A program made the position numbers and the translations under genes. From an uncultured Roseburia sp. (GTDB lineage Bacteria; Bacillota; Clostridia; Lachnospirales; Lachnospiraceae), in assembly GCA_947246475.1 (NCBI GenBank), contig CAMXSH010000013.1:1-46109 (forward strand): a DNA stretch of 46,109 nucleotides, read 5' to 3'. Position 1 is the stretch's first letter; each line of letters starts with the position of its first letter. This document shows, one piece after another, positions 1 through 8,247 of this stretch. The notes beneath the pieces are model-generated. The model worked only from the letters and a program-made list of their open reading frames with translations. It was not told the DNA's origin and did no database searches.

Positions 1-103
1 GATTGCCATCAGAACTTGTAGCTCCGGCCTCTACTGTGTTAAAAAGGACGGATGCGACAAGCAACAGTGCAAATACCGAAGCAAATCTCTTACATAATCT
101 CAT
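1..103 (-). CDS. Secreted protein, N-terminal fragment (partial at window edge)
   Basis: Reading the minus strand from an ATG at 101-103 gives about 34 residues that form a typical signal peptide: positively charged start (MRLCKR), a hydrophobic core (FALLLVASVLF) and a probable cleavage region around VEAGA. A GGAGG ribosome binding site lies at 111-115, 7 nt upstream. An ATG at 108-110 is in another frame and hits a stop after six codons, so it is rejected. The gene begins 16 nt after the second sugar permease gene, so it is very probably the fourth gene of the ABC importer operon, and an extracellular protein handling the same glycan is a fair guess. Its function cannot be known because the rest lies outside the window. 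Confidence 0.75.
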   Translation of the reverse strand, partial: MRLCKRFASVFALLLVASVLFNTVEAGATSSDGN

Positions 104-119
104 TTTTCATCCTCCTTCA

Positions 120-983
120 TCAGTCTTTAATACCAGAACTAGCCATCGTCTCAAGAATGTTACTCTGCGCCATAACAAATATGATGATCGGAACCATCAT
201 AACAACCATCGTCGCCGCACCACCAACTCCGGCACGCGCCACTCCGGCAGACATGATCTGCTGTAAGGCATATGGCAGCATCTTATATTCCTCTGAGTAA
301 ATATAAATCTGTCCTTTCAGATTCCACAGGTTCTGTACCGAAAAGATCGTAACAGTCAGCCAGGCCGGCTTTACGTTAGGCATAACGATCTGAAGGAAAA
401 TACGTCCTTCTTTCGCACCATCGATCTTCGCCGCTTCGATCAGCGCATCAGGGATCTGCTCCATAAACTGCTTCATCAGGAAAAGTCCCATAGGAAGCGC
501 AAAAGCTGGTACGATCAGCGCCAGATAGGTATCTACCCAGCCCAGCTTCGTCATAATCAGATAGGTAGGGATCTGAAGTACATAGGCATTGAACATCAAG
601 GCAGTCACACATACATTAAAAAATTGTTTGCCGCCAGGAAAATCATATTTAGCAAGTACATAGGCAGCCATAGATCCAATGATCAGATGTCCCACCGTAC
701 CGACCAGCGTAGTCAACACCGTATTAAATACATAACGGGTAAACGGCACATAAGAGTTGGACATAACTACCAGAAGATCCTGGAAGTTATTAAAGGTCGG
801 ATTTTTTACGAAAAACCGTGGTGGATAGAGATAAATCTCATCCAGTGGCTTAAAGGCATTACTTACGGTATAAACAAGAGGAACAACAAAGAATATACCA
901 AACAGGATCAACATTATGTAAATACCCATATCTCCGCCACGGGAACGGTTTGGCTTTCTCTTTTTGAGTTTGATTAATTTCAT
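120..983 (-). CDS. Carbohydrate ABC transporter permease, MalG family
   Basis: Inner-membrane subunit of a binding-protein-dependent sugar importer. The protein (287 aa from the chosen start) has six predicted membrane segments and the EAA loop that contacts the ATPase, seen as EAAKIDGAKEGRIFLQI followed by VMPNVKPA. This is the MalG/LacG type (no long N-terminal extension). The start is placed at ATG 981-983 because GGAGG at 994-998 sits 10 nt upstream; a longer reading from TTG at 1004 would overlap the upstream permease. It follows the MalF-like permease by 17 nt, so the two form a heterodimer from one operon. No ATPase gene is seen here; such operons usually borrow a shared MsmK-type ATPase (known for the family, inferred here). 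Confidence 0.93.
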   Translation of the reverse strand: MKLIKLKKRKPNRSRGGDMGIYIMLILFGIFFVVPLVYTVSNAFKPLDEIYLYPPRFFVKNPTFNNFQDLLVVMSNSYVPFTRYVFNTVLTTLVGTVGHLIIGSMAAYVLAKYDFPGGKQFFNVCVTALMFNAYVLQIPTYLIMTKLGWVDTYLALIVPAFALPMGLFLMKQFMEQIPDALIEAAKIDGAKEGRIFLQIVMPNVKPAWLTVTIFSVQNLWNLKGQIYIYSEEYKMLPYALQQIMSAGVARAGVGGAATMVVMMVPIIIFVMAQSNILETMASSGIKD

Positions 984-1000
984 CTCTGTAATACCTCCTA

Positions 1001-1936
1001 TCAAGTTCCAACCTTATTGAGCAATGCCTGAATAGCTTTATTACACACGATCATTACCACAAATAATATGGTAGCAATAGCTGACGCATATCCCATCTCG
1101 AATCGTGTCGTACCATAGTCGATCAGATGGGTAACAACGGTCCGTGCAGCATAATCCGTACTTGGATATCCACAAAGGGCCATGGTTACGTCCGCCACAC
1201 CAAAAGACTGTGTGATTGCCATAACGGCACCGAACAAAAGCATCGGTTTCATATTAGGAAGAGTAATATACCACAATTCCTGCCAGCGGTTCTTCACGCC
1301 ATCCACATACCCCGCTTCAAACTGCGAAGCATCAATTCCCTGGAGACCTGCCACAAAGGAAAGGAATCCGGTACCAAGACTCATCCAGAGGACAACAATG
1401 ATAACCACATTCATCATATACTTGGTATCCGTCAGCCATAAGATCGGCTCATTGATGATACCAAACTTGGTCAAAAAGGCATTTACATAACCATAAGCAT
1501 CCCCACTAAAAAGGATAGACCAGATCAGGTATGCCTGACCAGCAATCGTCGGCGCATAAAACACCATTACCGCAAAAGCACGGATGTACCTTGGCAGCTC
1601 ATTGATGAACCAGGCAAAGATAAATGCCATGATGTATCCAAGCGGTCCAGTGATCGCCGCAAGAAGGAACGTATTCTTTACCGCAATCAGAAATACATCA
1701 TCTGACAAAAGCAGATCTATATAATTCTTAAAGCCAATAAACTTTGCCGGTTCCAGTACATTGTAATAAGTAAAACTATAAAAGATCGACATTACTACCG
1801 GCAAAATATAAAACACAGTAAACAGAATAAAATATGGGAGCAAAAACAGATAACAGGTTTTTGACATCTTCGCCTTTTTCCAGGCGATCCCGGCATTCCG
1901 TTTCTTGATCTGCATGTATTTTCCCAGAAACTTCAT
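1001..1936 (-). CDS. Sugar ABC transporter permease, MalF family
   Basis: Partner permease of the importer (311 aa). After a basic cytoplasmic N-terminus there are six hydrophobic segments, and near residues 205-235 the EAA-type coupling loop reads FEAGYVDGVKNRWQEL followed by YITLPNMKPM. This is the short, six-helix MalF/UgpA type without the large periplasmic loop of E. coli MalF. The start ATG at 1934-1936 is preceded by GAGGAG. The gene lies 15 nt after the solute-binding-protein gene and 17 nt before the MalG-type gene, a standard binding protein-permease-permease order. The neighbouring divergent GH43 gene suggests xylo- or arabino-oligosaccharides as the substrate, but that is inference. 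Confidence 0.93.
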   Translation of the reverse strand: MKFLGKYMQIKKRNAGIAWKKAKMSKTCYLFLLPYFILFTVFYILPVVMSIFYSFTYYNVLEPAKFIGFKNYIDLLLSDDVFLIAVKNTFLLAAITGPLGYIMAFIFAWFINELPRYIRAFAVMVFYAPTIAGQAYLIWSILFSGDAYGYVNAFLTKFGIINEPILWLTDTKYMMNVVIIVVLWMSLGTGFLSFVAGLQGIDASQFEAGYVDGVKNRWQELWYITLPNMKPMLLFGAVMAITQSFGVADVTMALCGYPSTDYAARTVVTHLIDYGTTRFEMGYASAIATILFVVMIVCNKAIQALLNKVGT

Positions 1937-1951
1937 ATTTACTCTCCTCTC

Positions 1952-4900
1952 TTATTTATTTTTTTTCGCTTCTTTCGCTGTTGGAAGCCCAAATTCCGTA
2001 CGCTTGTTGGTAAGCTCCTCATTAATTGTTTTGGTATAATCAAGAAGAGTCTCTCTTGGGTCTTCGTTATCGTTCATTACTTTACGGATCGCATTGGTGA
2101 TATGACGAGCCGTGTAATATCCACCAGCAACCTCAGGAAGACCAAATGCATGCCCCCACTGCTCTTTCAAAGCTGCAGATTCTTTGCTGCTCCAGGACAG
2201 TGTCTCGAAGGTATTCTTATTGGCTGTGGCATAACGCGCCGCAGCACCCATAACAGCCTCCAGCTCACTAGCGTAAGTAGCCTGAACTTTAGAACTTGCC
2301 CACCATTTCATGAACTCCCATGCCTTGTCAGTCTTATTTCTATCCTTGGCACCACGGAGCATCATCGAGCAGGTTCCCCATGACTGGGTAGCACGGTTAA
2401 TGGAACCATCCTCCTGTGCCATTCCAGGCATAAGAGCAAAATTCCAAAGTCCTTTGATCTCCGGTGCAAATACTGCGAGAGTATTAAAGGTACTGTAGTC
2501 TGCAACACCGATCGGCATCTCTCCGCTTCGGAAACGATTTGCAAAGTCGTACTGTTTTTCCAGTTTATAATTGGTAAAGAGCTTTGTATAGAACTCAAAA
2601 GCCTCAATACCCTCTGGTGTATCAATGGTGGTTTTCATAGCCTGTTCATCATACAATGTACCGCCGCGCTGATACAGCTGCGCATAATAGTTTGCAAGGT
2701 CCGGATTCGTCATGTTGTTGATCTTACGCTCAACAGACGGAATCGCAAAGGACATGCTGTTCTTCTGAAGAACGGGAAGGATCTTGATTACGTCCTCCCA
2801 GGTATTCACTTTACTAACATCGATACCAAGCTGATCCATGATATCTGTACGATAGAACATAACATTATAGTTCTGTGTCTCCGGCAGGGCAAAAAGACCG
2901 CCATTGAACTTATAGGACTCATAAGAACTTGGATAATATTCGGAGAGCACATCATCTACCTCACTGCCAAACTCAGCTTTGAGGTCAACCACCGCATTTC
3001 GCAGTGCATAGTTGACAGGCTCTGTCTGTGTGATGTTCAGCGCAACATCCGGACCAAATCCAGAAATAACTGCCGGAAGCATCGCGTTGACCGCCGCCGT
3101 GGAAGAAGTCACCGTATTGGCGCCTGCCGCCGCATCGATCAATTTTACGTTTGCCTTGATCCCCGTCTCCGGAGTAAACATCTGGTCAACCATATTTTTC
3201 AGGATTGTACTCTGGTCACGTCCAGCTGTGATCCAAACATCGATCACGTCTGGATCATCGGAATCATATACGTTTCCAAGAGCTGAGGAATCACTGCGGA
3301 AAGAGTTGATAAATAACACGCACTCATGCACCATCTTATCAAATCCACTCTCATCAACCTCAGGCAGTTTTTCTTTGCTTCCCGCAATCGCAATATAATC
3401 GATATCCATGGAAGCAGCACTCAGATTATTAATAGATGTTCCCAGGGAACTTACATTTTCTTTGAAGTTTTTAAGCATAGCCGGAATCTTATCTGGTCTC
3501 TTAACGAAAGTCTCCATCTGACGCGCCAGTGTCTGCGCCACAGAAATCTCTCCACCCTTTTCACCCGTGTATGCCACCACTTCATCTACCAGCTTATAAA
3601 GTCTTTTAGACTCAATATCCATCGCCTCGATAACCTCTGGATACACTTTATCAATCTGATAGTCACGGTACTCATCCGGCTCTGTACCTGTCAGCACAAG
3701 AATCTGACGGTACATCTGGTTCATATTGTATACACTGTCCGTCAGCTGTGAAAGATAATCTCCCAGCTCACCCAGTGTGTTTTTCAGGCGGATCGTGTGT
3801 TTCCCTTTGGTTAAATGGAATTTATAAGCCTCGCCTTTTTCATCCTGAAGACACTTCATTTCCCAGACATTACTATATGTAAACTGTACTTTGGACATTT
3901 CCTGGAAAGGCATCTCGCCGTCAATAAGCAGGGCACGGTTTGCAATATATCCACGGTTATACCCCTGGCGTCCCTTGATGCCAATGACATAATCGCCCTC
4001 TTCCGGAGCTTCAAACTCCCATTCCAGCCAGTCATTAGGAACCTTCCACTGTGTACCGCCGATCATGTTCAGAACCTGTCTGTCCGTATTGTGCTGGGTT
4101 ATCTTCCCGTCTTTATCTTCATATTCCGTATCACTGGAAGTACGGTCATAAGTAGCATACAGAGATGGCGAAGAACGTCTCACAGATTTCTCTCCCTGTA
4201 CTTTCAGAAGAAAGTCACCAGCAACATTATTTGTCTTGCCGGAATTTTCCTGAGAATATACAGTATAATCCGGAGCAGCCTTCTTGTTCGTCAGCACCAT
4301 CTTGCGCAACACAAGTTTTTCATTCACACCGGTAATACGAATCTTATTTTTTCCAGCCTCCATATAAAATTTATAAGGCTCTACTTCGTATCCGGTTGCA
4401 TCTTCCAGATATGTAGAAATCCAGCCGCGGTTCGGATCTTCCACCTGCGTCGCACGGATCTCATTTCCCTGGTTATCCGTTCTGACTTCCCCTTCGTCTG
4501 TGTAGATACGTCCAAGCGCTATCGCATCTGCTCCATTAAAAGGAACTTTTCCATTGATCTCAATCTTTGATTCAATGGAGATACCACGGTCTTCTTCGTC
4601 CGTTGTCGGAAAATACTCCAGCATAAGATTATAATATCCTGCGTTCTCTACATCAATCTCATACTCTGCAAATCCTTCCTCCGGAATCTGTACAGCATCT
4701 GACTTATCAGCTGCCGGACCAACACCACTGCGCTTTGAAACGTTACTGCTGTCTTTATAGCCAAAAACGTCAAGCTCATATGTGTTCTCTGCACCCTCTG
4801 GCGCAGCATCTCCATGAGCTTTTTTGTACAAGGCATATGTATCACTACGGCCATAAGAATTTTCCACCGCTTCCAGATCCACGCCCTTATACTTGTCGGA

Positions 4901-5011
4901 GTTGTCGCTTGTTGACGTTCCTTTAAGTTCAAAAAACACAACCAATGCTGCGATTACTACCACAACAATAAGAAATGTCCGCAAGCCTTTTTTCTTCATC
5001 AACTTTGACAT
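1952..5011 (-). CDS. Very large extracellular solute-binding protein with N-terminal carbohydrate-binding region
   Basis: Binding protein of the sugar ABC importer, 1019 aa, more than twice the usual 400-450. The C-terminal part (about 590-1000) has the MalE-like extracellular fold signature (VIDVWITAGRDQSTILKNMV, then VALNITQTEPV, FALPETQNYNVMFYRTDIM and a late WEFMKWWASS). The N-terminal 550 residues contain two beta-rich stretches resembling carbohydrate-binding modules (around YEIDVENAGYYNLMLEYFP and WLEWEFEAPEEGDYVIGI). The protein begins with a membrane segment (FLIVVVVIAALVVFFEL) and has no cysteine lipobox, so it is probably held by an uncleaved N-terminal helix rather than a lipid. 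RBS AAGGAGA is 11 nt before ATG 5009-5011. It is the first gene of the importer operon, with a good promoter at 5128-5156. Confidence 0.88.
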   Translation of the reverse strand: MSKLMKKKGLRTFLIVVVVIAALVVFFELKGTSTSDNSDKYKGVDLEAVENSYGRSDTYALYKKAHGDAAPEGAENTYELDVFGYKDSSNVSKRSGVGPAADKSDAVQIPEEGFAEYEIDVENAGYYNLMLEYFPTTDEEDRGISIESKIEINGKVPFNGADAIALGRIYTDEGEVRTDNQGNEIRATQVEDPNRGWISTYLEDATGYEVEPYKFYMEAGKNKIRITGVNEKLVLRKMVLTNKKAAPDYTVYSQENSGKTNNVAGDFLLKVQGEKSVRRSSPSLYATYDRTSSDTEYEDKDGKITQHNTDRQVLNMIGGTQWKVPNDWLEWEFEAPEEGDYVIGIKGRQGYNRGYIANRALLIDGEMPFQEMSKVQFTYSNVWEMKCLQDEKGEAYKFHLTKGKHTIRLKNTLGELGDYLSQLTDSVYNMNQMYRQILVLTGTEPDEYRDYQIDKVYPEVIEAMDIESKRLYKLVDEVVAYTGEKGGEISVAQTLARQMETFVKRPDKIPAMLKNFKENVSSLGTSINNLSAASMDIDYIAIAGSKEKLPEVDESGFDKMVHECVLFINSFRSDSSALGNVYDSDDPDVIDVWITAGRDQSTILKNMVDQMFTPETGIKANVKLIDAAAGANTVTSSTAAVNAMLPAVISGFGPDVALNITQTEPVNYALRNAVVDLKAEFGSEVDDVLSEYYPSSYESYKFNGGLFALPETQNYNVMFYRTDIMDQLGIDVSKVNTWEDVIKILPVLQKNSMSFAIPSVERKINNMTNPDLANYYAQLYQRGGTLYDEQAMKTTIDTPEGIEAFEFYTKLFTNYKLEKQYDFANRFRSGEMPIGVADYSTFNTLAVFAPEIKGLWNFALMPGMAQEDGSINRATQSWGTCSMMLRGAKDRNKTDKAWEFMKWWASSKVQATYASELEAVMGAAARYATANKNTFETLSWSSKESAALKEQWGHAFGLPEVAGGYYTARHITNAIRKVMNDNEDPRETLLDYTKTINEELTNKRTEFGLPTAKEAKKNK

Positions 5012-5048
5012 AGCTGTCGCAATCTCCTTTCATCCTTTCTCTTTTTTA

Positions 5049-5086
5049 TGCGTTTCGCACAAAAAAAAGCCATTTTTTGAAACGCA
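5049..5086. promoter_or_regulatory. Inverted repeat in the leader of the sugar importer operon
   Basis: TGCGTTTC at 5049-5056 is the exact inverse of GAAACGCA at 5079-5086, and A-rich and T-rich runs inside the arms can extend the pairing. It lies between the putative promoter at 5128-5156 and the binding-protein start, so it could be a repressor operator downstream of the promoter or an mRNA hairpin. Which of the two is not decided by the sequence. Confidence 0.45.
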
Positions 5087-5127
5087 CAACTGAATTCTTT
5101 GTATAATTTGCATACAGTTTGTAATTA

Positions 5128-5156
5128 AGTATATCATCATTTTTGTGACATGTCTA
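5128..5156 (-). promoter_or_regulatory. Sigma-A type promoter of the sugar importer operon
   Basis: Read on the minus strand: -35 TAGACA (5151-5156), a 17-nt spacer and -10 TATACT (5128-5133), with TGA just before the -10 (extended -10). Both hexamers differ from consensus at one base. Transcription would start near 5121, about 110 nt before the binding-protein start codon. Confidence 0.65.
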
Positions 5157-5363
5157 TAGTTTTGAACATTTTTTTTATGGAAAACGACTAAAATATGAAG
5201 GTTTTTTGAACAATCCAAATTATTGTTTACTTTACATTCATACTATATTAAAATAATTCCATGGTCAAAAGATTAAAATGCTGTTCATCCCTGCTGAAAA
5301 ATAAATTCCGGCGAACTTATCCGCATTTGAACTTGGGACCCGCCAAATCAATCTGCATCATTC

Positions 5364-5393
5364 GTTGGGTGCAAAATCCCTTTTGCCGCCAAC
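5364..5393. promoter_or_regulatory. 30-bp dyad upstream of the GH43 gene
   Basis: Nested inverted repeat: GTTGG (5364-5368), GCAAAA (5371-5376), four-base centre, TTTTGC (5381-5386), CCAAC (5389-5393). It ends 45 nt before the GH43 start codon. This could be an operator for a sugar-responsive regulator or a leader hairpin. It is not followed by a T tract, so it is not a terminator. No regulator gene is adjacent. Confidence 0.45.
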
Positions 5394-5438
5394 ATCATTA
5401 GAATGTGGAATATAAACAATTTTTAAGGAGATTTTTAC

Positions 5439-7004
5439 ATGAACGACAAGCAATTTTACCAGAACCCGGTTCTTTCCGGCTTTTACCCGGACCCATCCAT
5501 GTGCCGGGTGGGAGATGATTACTATCTCGTCACTTCAACCTTTGCCTATTACCCCGGAGTCCCCATTTTCCACAGCCGGGACCTGGTCCACTGGAAACAG
5601 ATCGGAAACATTCTGGACCGCCCCTCTCAGCTCCCTTTAAAGAATGCCGGAGTGAGCCAGGGAATCTTTGCGCCGACACTGCGGTATCACGATGGTACTT
5701 TCTACATGATTACTACAAATGTAAGCAGCGCCCTGGGAAACTTCATCGTCACCGCAAAGGATCCCGCAGGTCCCTGGTCTGACCCTTGTTCTCTCGGTTC
5801 AGAAGGAATTGACCCATCCTTGTTTTTTGATGACGACGGAAGATGTTATTACTGCGGTACAAAACCAAGGCGCGAGGGCTCCCGCTATTTTGGAGATAAC
5901 GAGATTTACATACAGGAGCTTGACCTGAATTCTATGAAACTTGTAGGCGAAAGCTATCCAGCATGGCACGGAGCACTTCGGGATGTAGAGTGGCCAGAAG
6001 GTCCCCATATTTATAAAAAAGACGGCTGGTACTATCTGTTGATCTCTGAAGCCGGCACTGCGCATAACCACGCGATTTCCATCGCCAGGAGCAAGAGCCT
6101 GTCTGAACCTTTTGAGGGTTGCAGAGCCAACCCCATTATGACCCACCGCCATCTTGGTTTTTCTTATCCCATTGTCAATGTCGGCCATCCCGATATTGTC
6201 GAAACCAGAAATGGAGAGTGGTGGATGATCCTCCTAGCCTCCCGTCCCTACGGAGGCTATCACCGCAACCTGGGCAGGGAAACTTTTCTGGTGCCCATGA
6301 CCTGGGAAGACGGATGGCCGATTATTAATCCAGGAAAGGGAATCGTTGAAACCATATCGGAAGCCCCGGATCTCCCCCTGTTTTTTGCAGATCCGGTTCC
6401 CGCCACGGAACATTTTGACAGAGACTCCCTTCCCCTGCACTTTATGTATATGAGAAATCCCATCCCCGAAAATTACTCTCTAACAGAAAAAAAAGGATAT
6501 CTTTCCCTGCGATGCGCAAAAGATATTCTCTCTTCCTCCGGAAACCCAAGTTATGTATGCCAGAGGCAGAGAGATTTCAACTTCCAATTCGAGACGCTAA
6601 TGGAATTCTCCCCAGCTTCTGAAAAGGACCAGGCTGGCATCGCCATTTTCCAGTGTGAAAACTCAAACTACCAGTGTCTGGCAGGTACAGATGGCCGCAC
6701 TACAACCATATCCGTGATCCGCACCTGGAAAGATGAGACAACCATCCTGAAATCCATTTCTTTAGAATCCGCCTGCAGTCGCCTGTCTCTGAGGCTGGAA
6801 GCCAGTCTTCAGGATCTATCCTTCCAATACAGTACAGACGAAAGGATCTATACTACAATAGTAGATCATATAGATGCGAGGATCCTTTGCACAGACGCCA
6901 CCGGCGGTTTTGTTGGAAACACCCTGGGCATATATGCCACCTCAAATGGAGAAGACAGCGAGTCTGCTGCTTATTTTGACAGGGTAACATATATCGGCAT
7001 ATAA
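5439..7004 (+). CDS. GH43 beta-xylosidase / alpha-L-arabinofuranosidase
   Basis: Glycoside hydrolase of family 43 (521 aa), without a signal peptide, so likely cytoplasmic, acting on imported xylo- or arabino-oligosaccharides. The five-bladed propeller starts at once (NPVLSGFYPDPS, catalytic base Asp18; pKa-tuning Asp125 in GIDPSLFF; general acid Glu187 in WPEGPH), all three expected residues being present. Residues from about 330 form the C-terminal beta-sandwich common in XynB-type enzymes (subfamilies 11 or 12). RBS AAGGAG is well placed before ATG 5439. The gene is divergent from the ABC importer operon, which fits a shared glycan. Xylosidase versus arabinofuranosidase activity cannot be separated by eye. 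Confidence 0.93.
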   Translation: MNDKQFYQNPVLSGFYPDPSMCRVGDDYYLVTSTFAYYPGVPIFHSRDLVHWKQIGNILDRPSQLPLKNAGVSQGIFAPTLRYHDGTFYMITTNVSSALGNFIVTAKDPAGPWSDPCSLGSEGIDPSLFFDDDGRCYYCGTKPRREGSRYFGDNEIYIQELDLNSMKLVGESYPAWHGALRDVEWPEGPHIYKKDGWYYLLISEAGTAHNHAISIARSKSLSEPFEGCRANPIMTHRHLGFSYPIVNVGHPDIVETRNGEWWMILLASRPYGGYHRNLGRETFLVPMTWEDGWPIINPGKGIVETISEAPDLPLFFADPVPATEHFDRDSLPLHFMYMRNPIPENYSLTEKKGYLSLRCAKDILSSSGNPSYVCQRQRDFNFQFETLMEFSPASEKDQAGIAIFQCENSNYQCLAGTDGRTTTISVIRTWKDETTILKSISLESACSRLSLRLEASLQDLSFQYSTDERIYTTIVDHIDARILCTDATGGFVGNTLGIYATSNGEDSESAAYFDRVTYIGI

Positions 7005-7057
7005 CCTGGCCAGCTGTTATACTTTTTCCTGGGATTCCAGATTTTTTTACAAAAATA

Positions 7058-7086
7058 TTGACAAATCAAATAAAAAATGGTAACAT
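7058..7086 (+). promoter_or_regulatory. Promoter of tRNA-Leu
   Basis: -35 TTGACA (7058-7063), spacer of 17 nt, -10 TAACAT (7081-7086) preceded by TGG (extended -10). The -10 lies 33 nt before the mature 5' end of the tRNA. Confidence 0.7.
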
Positions 7087-7119
7087 ACTGAGTGTTGTGA
7101 CAGTAACCGCTTTACACTT

Positions 7120-7202
7120 GCGGATGTGGCGGAATGGCAGACGCACAAGACTCAAAATCTTGCGGGGGTGACCTCGTGTGGGTTCAAGTCCCACCATCCG
7201 CA
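7120..7202 (+). tRNA. tRNA-Leu (anticodon CAA)
   Basis: An 83-nt cloverleaf with a long variable arm, as in class II tRNAs. Acceptor arms GCGGATG (7120-7126) and CATCCGC (7195-7201) pair fully, with discriminator A at 7202. The anticodon stem CAAGA/TCTTG encloses loop CTCAAAA, giving anticodon CAA, which reads UUG leucine codons. The T arm has GGTTCAAGTCC. CCA is not encoded, so it must be added after transcription. The gene has its own promoter and a terminator directly behind it. Confidence 0.96.
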
Positions 7203-7203
7203 T

Positions 7204-7235
7204 AAAAAAACCTTGCTATTAAGCAAGGTTTTTTT
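7204..7235. terminator. Bidirectional intrinsic terminator
   Basis: AACCTTGCT and AGCAAGGTT arms around a 4-nt ATTA loop, with A's on one side and T's on the other. On the plus strand it ends the tRNA-Leu transcript. On the minus strand it ends the ABC/GntR operon, whose last stop codon is only 9 nt away. Confidence 0.9.
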
Positions 7236-7243
7236 CTATCATT

Positions 7244-8245
7244 TTATCCGGCACGATATATACGGCAGGTCCCGTAACCAGAAAATGTTATTGTCGCTTT
7301 GCCCGGATATCCTTTCCCGAGTCCTTTGGCATACTTATCGATCAGGTTCTTGTCACTGTCATCCAGTTCCAGTTCTCCGCCCTGAACCGTCATATAATAA
7401 TCCACAAGCTTTCCATCCCGGAAGATAAACACAATCCGTTTACTGTCTACCATTTTACCAACCTCTTCATCCAGACCGTCCCCCAAAATAGAAACTGAAT
7501 TATCTTTGCAAAATGTCAGAGCTTCCATTTCACCTCCCACCGTGCTGGCATAGAGGAAATATTCCCCGCTGGATACGACATCTTTTATGAATTCCTGATA
7601 TTTTGCCGGCACATAGCAAGAGGAAAAATTAAACTGCAGGCCAAGCAGGAATGACGTATCCGATTCTTCAGCCAGCATAAATTCCACGCCCTGGCAGTAT
7701 AAATAATATTTTGGCGCAACCCTTTCCCCTTTCCCGTCATACTTTTTATCATGTTGAATCAATTGGGTCACTTTATCCAGCTGCTTTTCAAATCCGGCGA
7801 AACCAGCCTCTTCAATCTTAGAAATCTGGTCAGTAGAAACAAACTTTCCCTGTTGTGGATCAAAAGAAAGTTTTCCAGTCATAAGATACTCTGACAACAC
7901 CGACGAACTTTCTACAATAAAAGGATTTTTCTCCAGATAATCCCCTCTCTCAATCTGTTCAAAACTTAAGACGGAGGCTTCTCCATCAACACTCTCGTGG
8001 ACAGGCTGCAAAATCCCCTGGTCTATCAGCTGTTTTATCCCCTGGTATATAGGCTGGGATAAAATATACCCCCGCTCTGCCAGCGTTTTTCCAACATTCT
8101 CTGCGTTCCCAGGCTTGAACACTAATCCCCCCGAAAAAACCTCTCCTTCTCCTCTCCTGCTCATACAGAATCCTACGACAATCAATATCAAAACCGGCAC
8201 CATAAGAATTCCAAGAATGGATTTGAAACGTTCTTCTTTCATCAT
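7244..8245 (-). CDS. Membrane-anchored extracellular protein of the ABC operon, unknown function
   Basis: About 333 aa. One N-terminal membrane segment (ILGILMVPVLILIVVGFCM) is followed by a soluble region of roughly 300 residues that I do not recognise; no catalytic motif is evident. The single cysteine after the helix does not fit a lipobox well, so a transmembrane anchor is more likely than a lipoprotein. The start is ambiguous: ATG codons at 8251, 8245 and 8242 are possible, and GGAGG is 8 nt before the one at 8245. It follows the ABC permease with an overlap or near-contact and is the last gene of the GntR-ATPase-permease operon, so it probably works with that transporter. Confidence 0.7.
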   Translation of the reverse strand: MMKEERFKSILGILMVPVLILIVVGFCMSRRGEGEVFSGGLVFKPGNAENVGKTLAERGYILSQPIYQGIKQLIDQGILQPVHESVDGEASVLSFEQIERGDYLEKNPFIVESSSVLSEYLMTGKLSFDPQQGKFVSTDQISKIEEAGFAGFEKQLDKVTQLIQHDKKYDGKGERVAPKYYLYCQGVEFMLAEESDTSFLLGLQFNFSSCYVPAKYQEFIKDVVSSGEYFLYASTVGGEMEALTFCKDNSVSILGDGLDEEVGKMVDSKRIVFIFRDGKLVDYYMTVQGGELELDDSDKNLIDKYAKGLGKGYPGKATITFSGYGTCRIYRAG

Positions 8246-8247
8246 GA

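Noticed and set aside
7022-7050. Possible terminator behind the GH43 gene (CTGG/CCAG followed by T's)
   Set aside because: The stem has only four pairs; probably chance, although the GH43 transcript must end somewhere before the tRNA.
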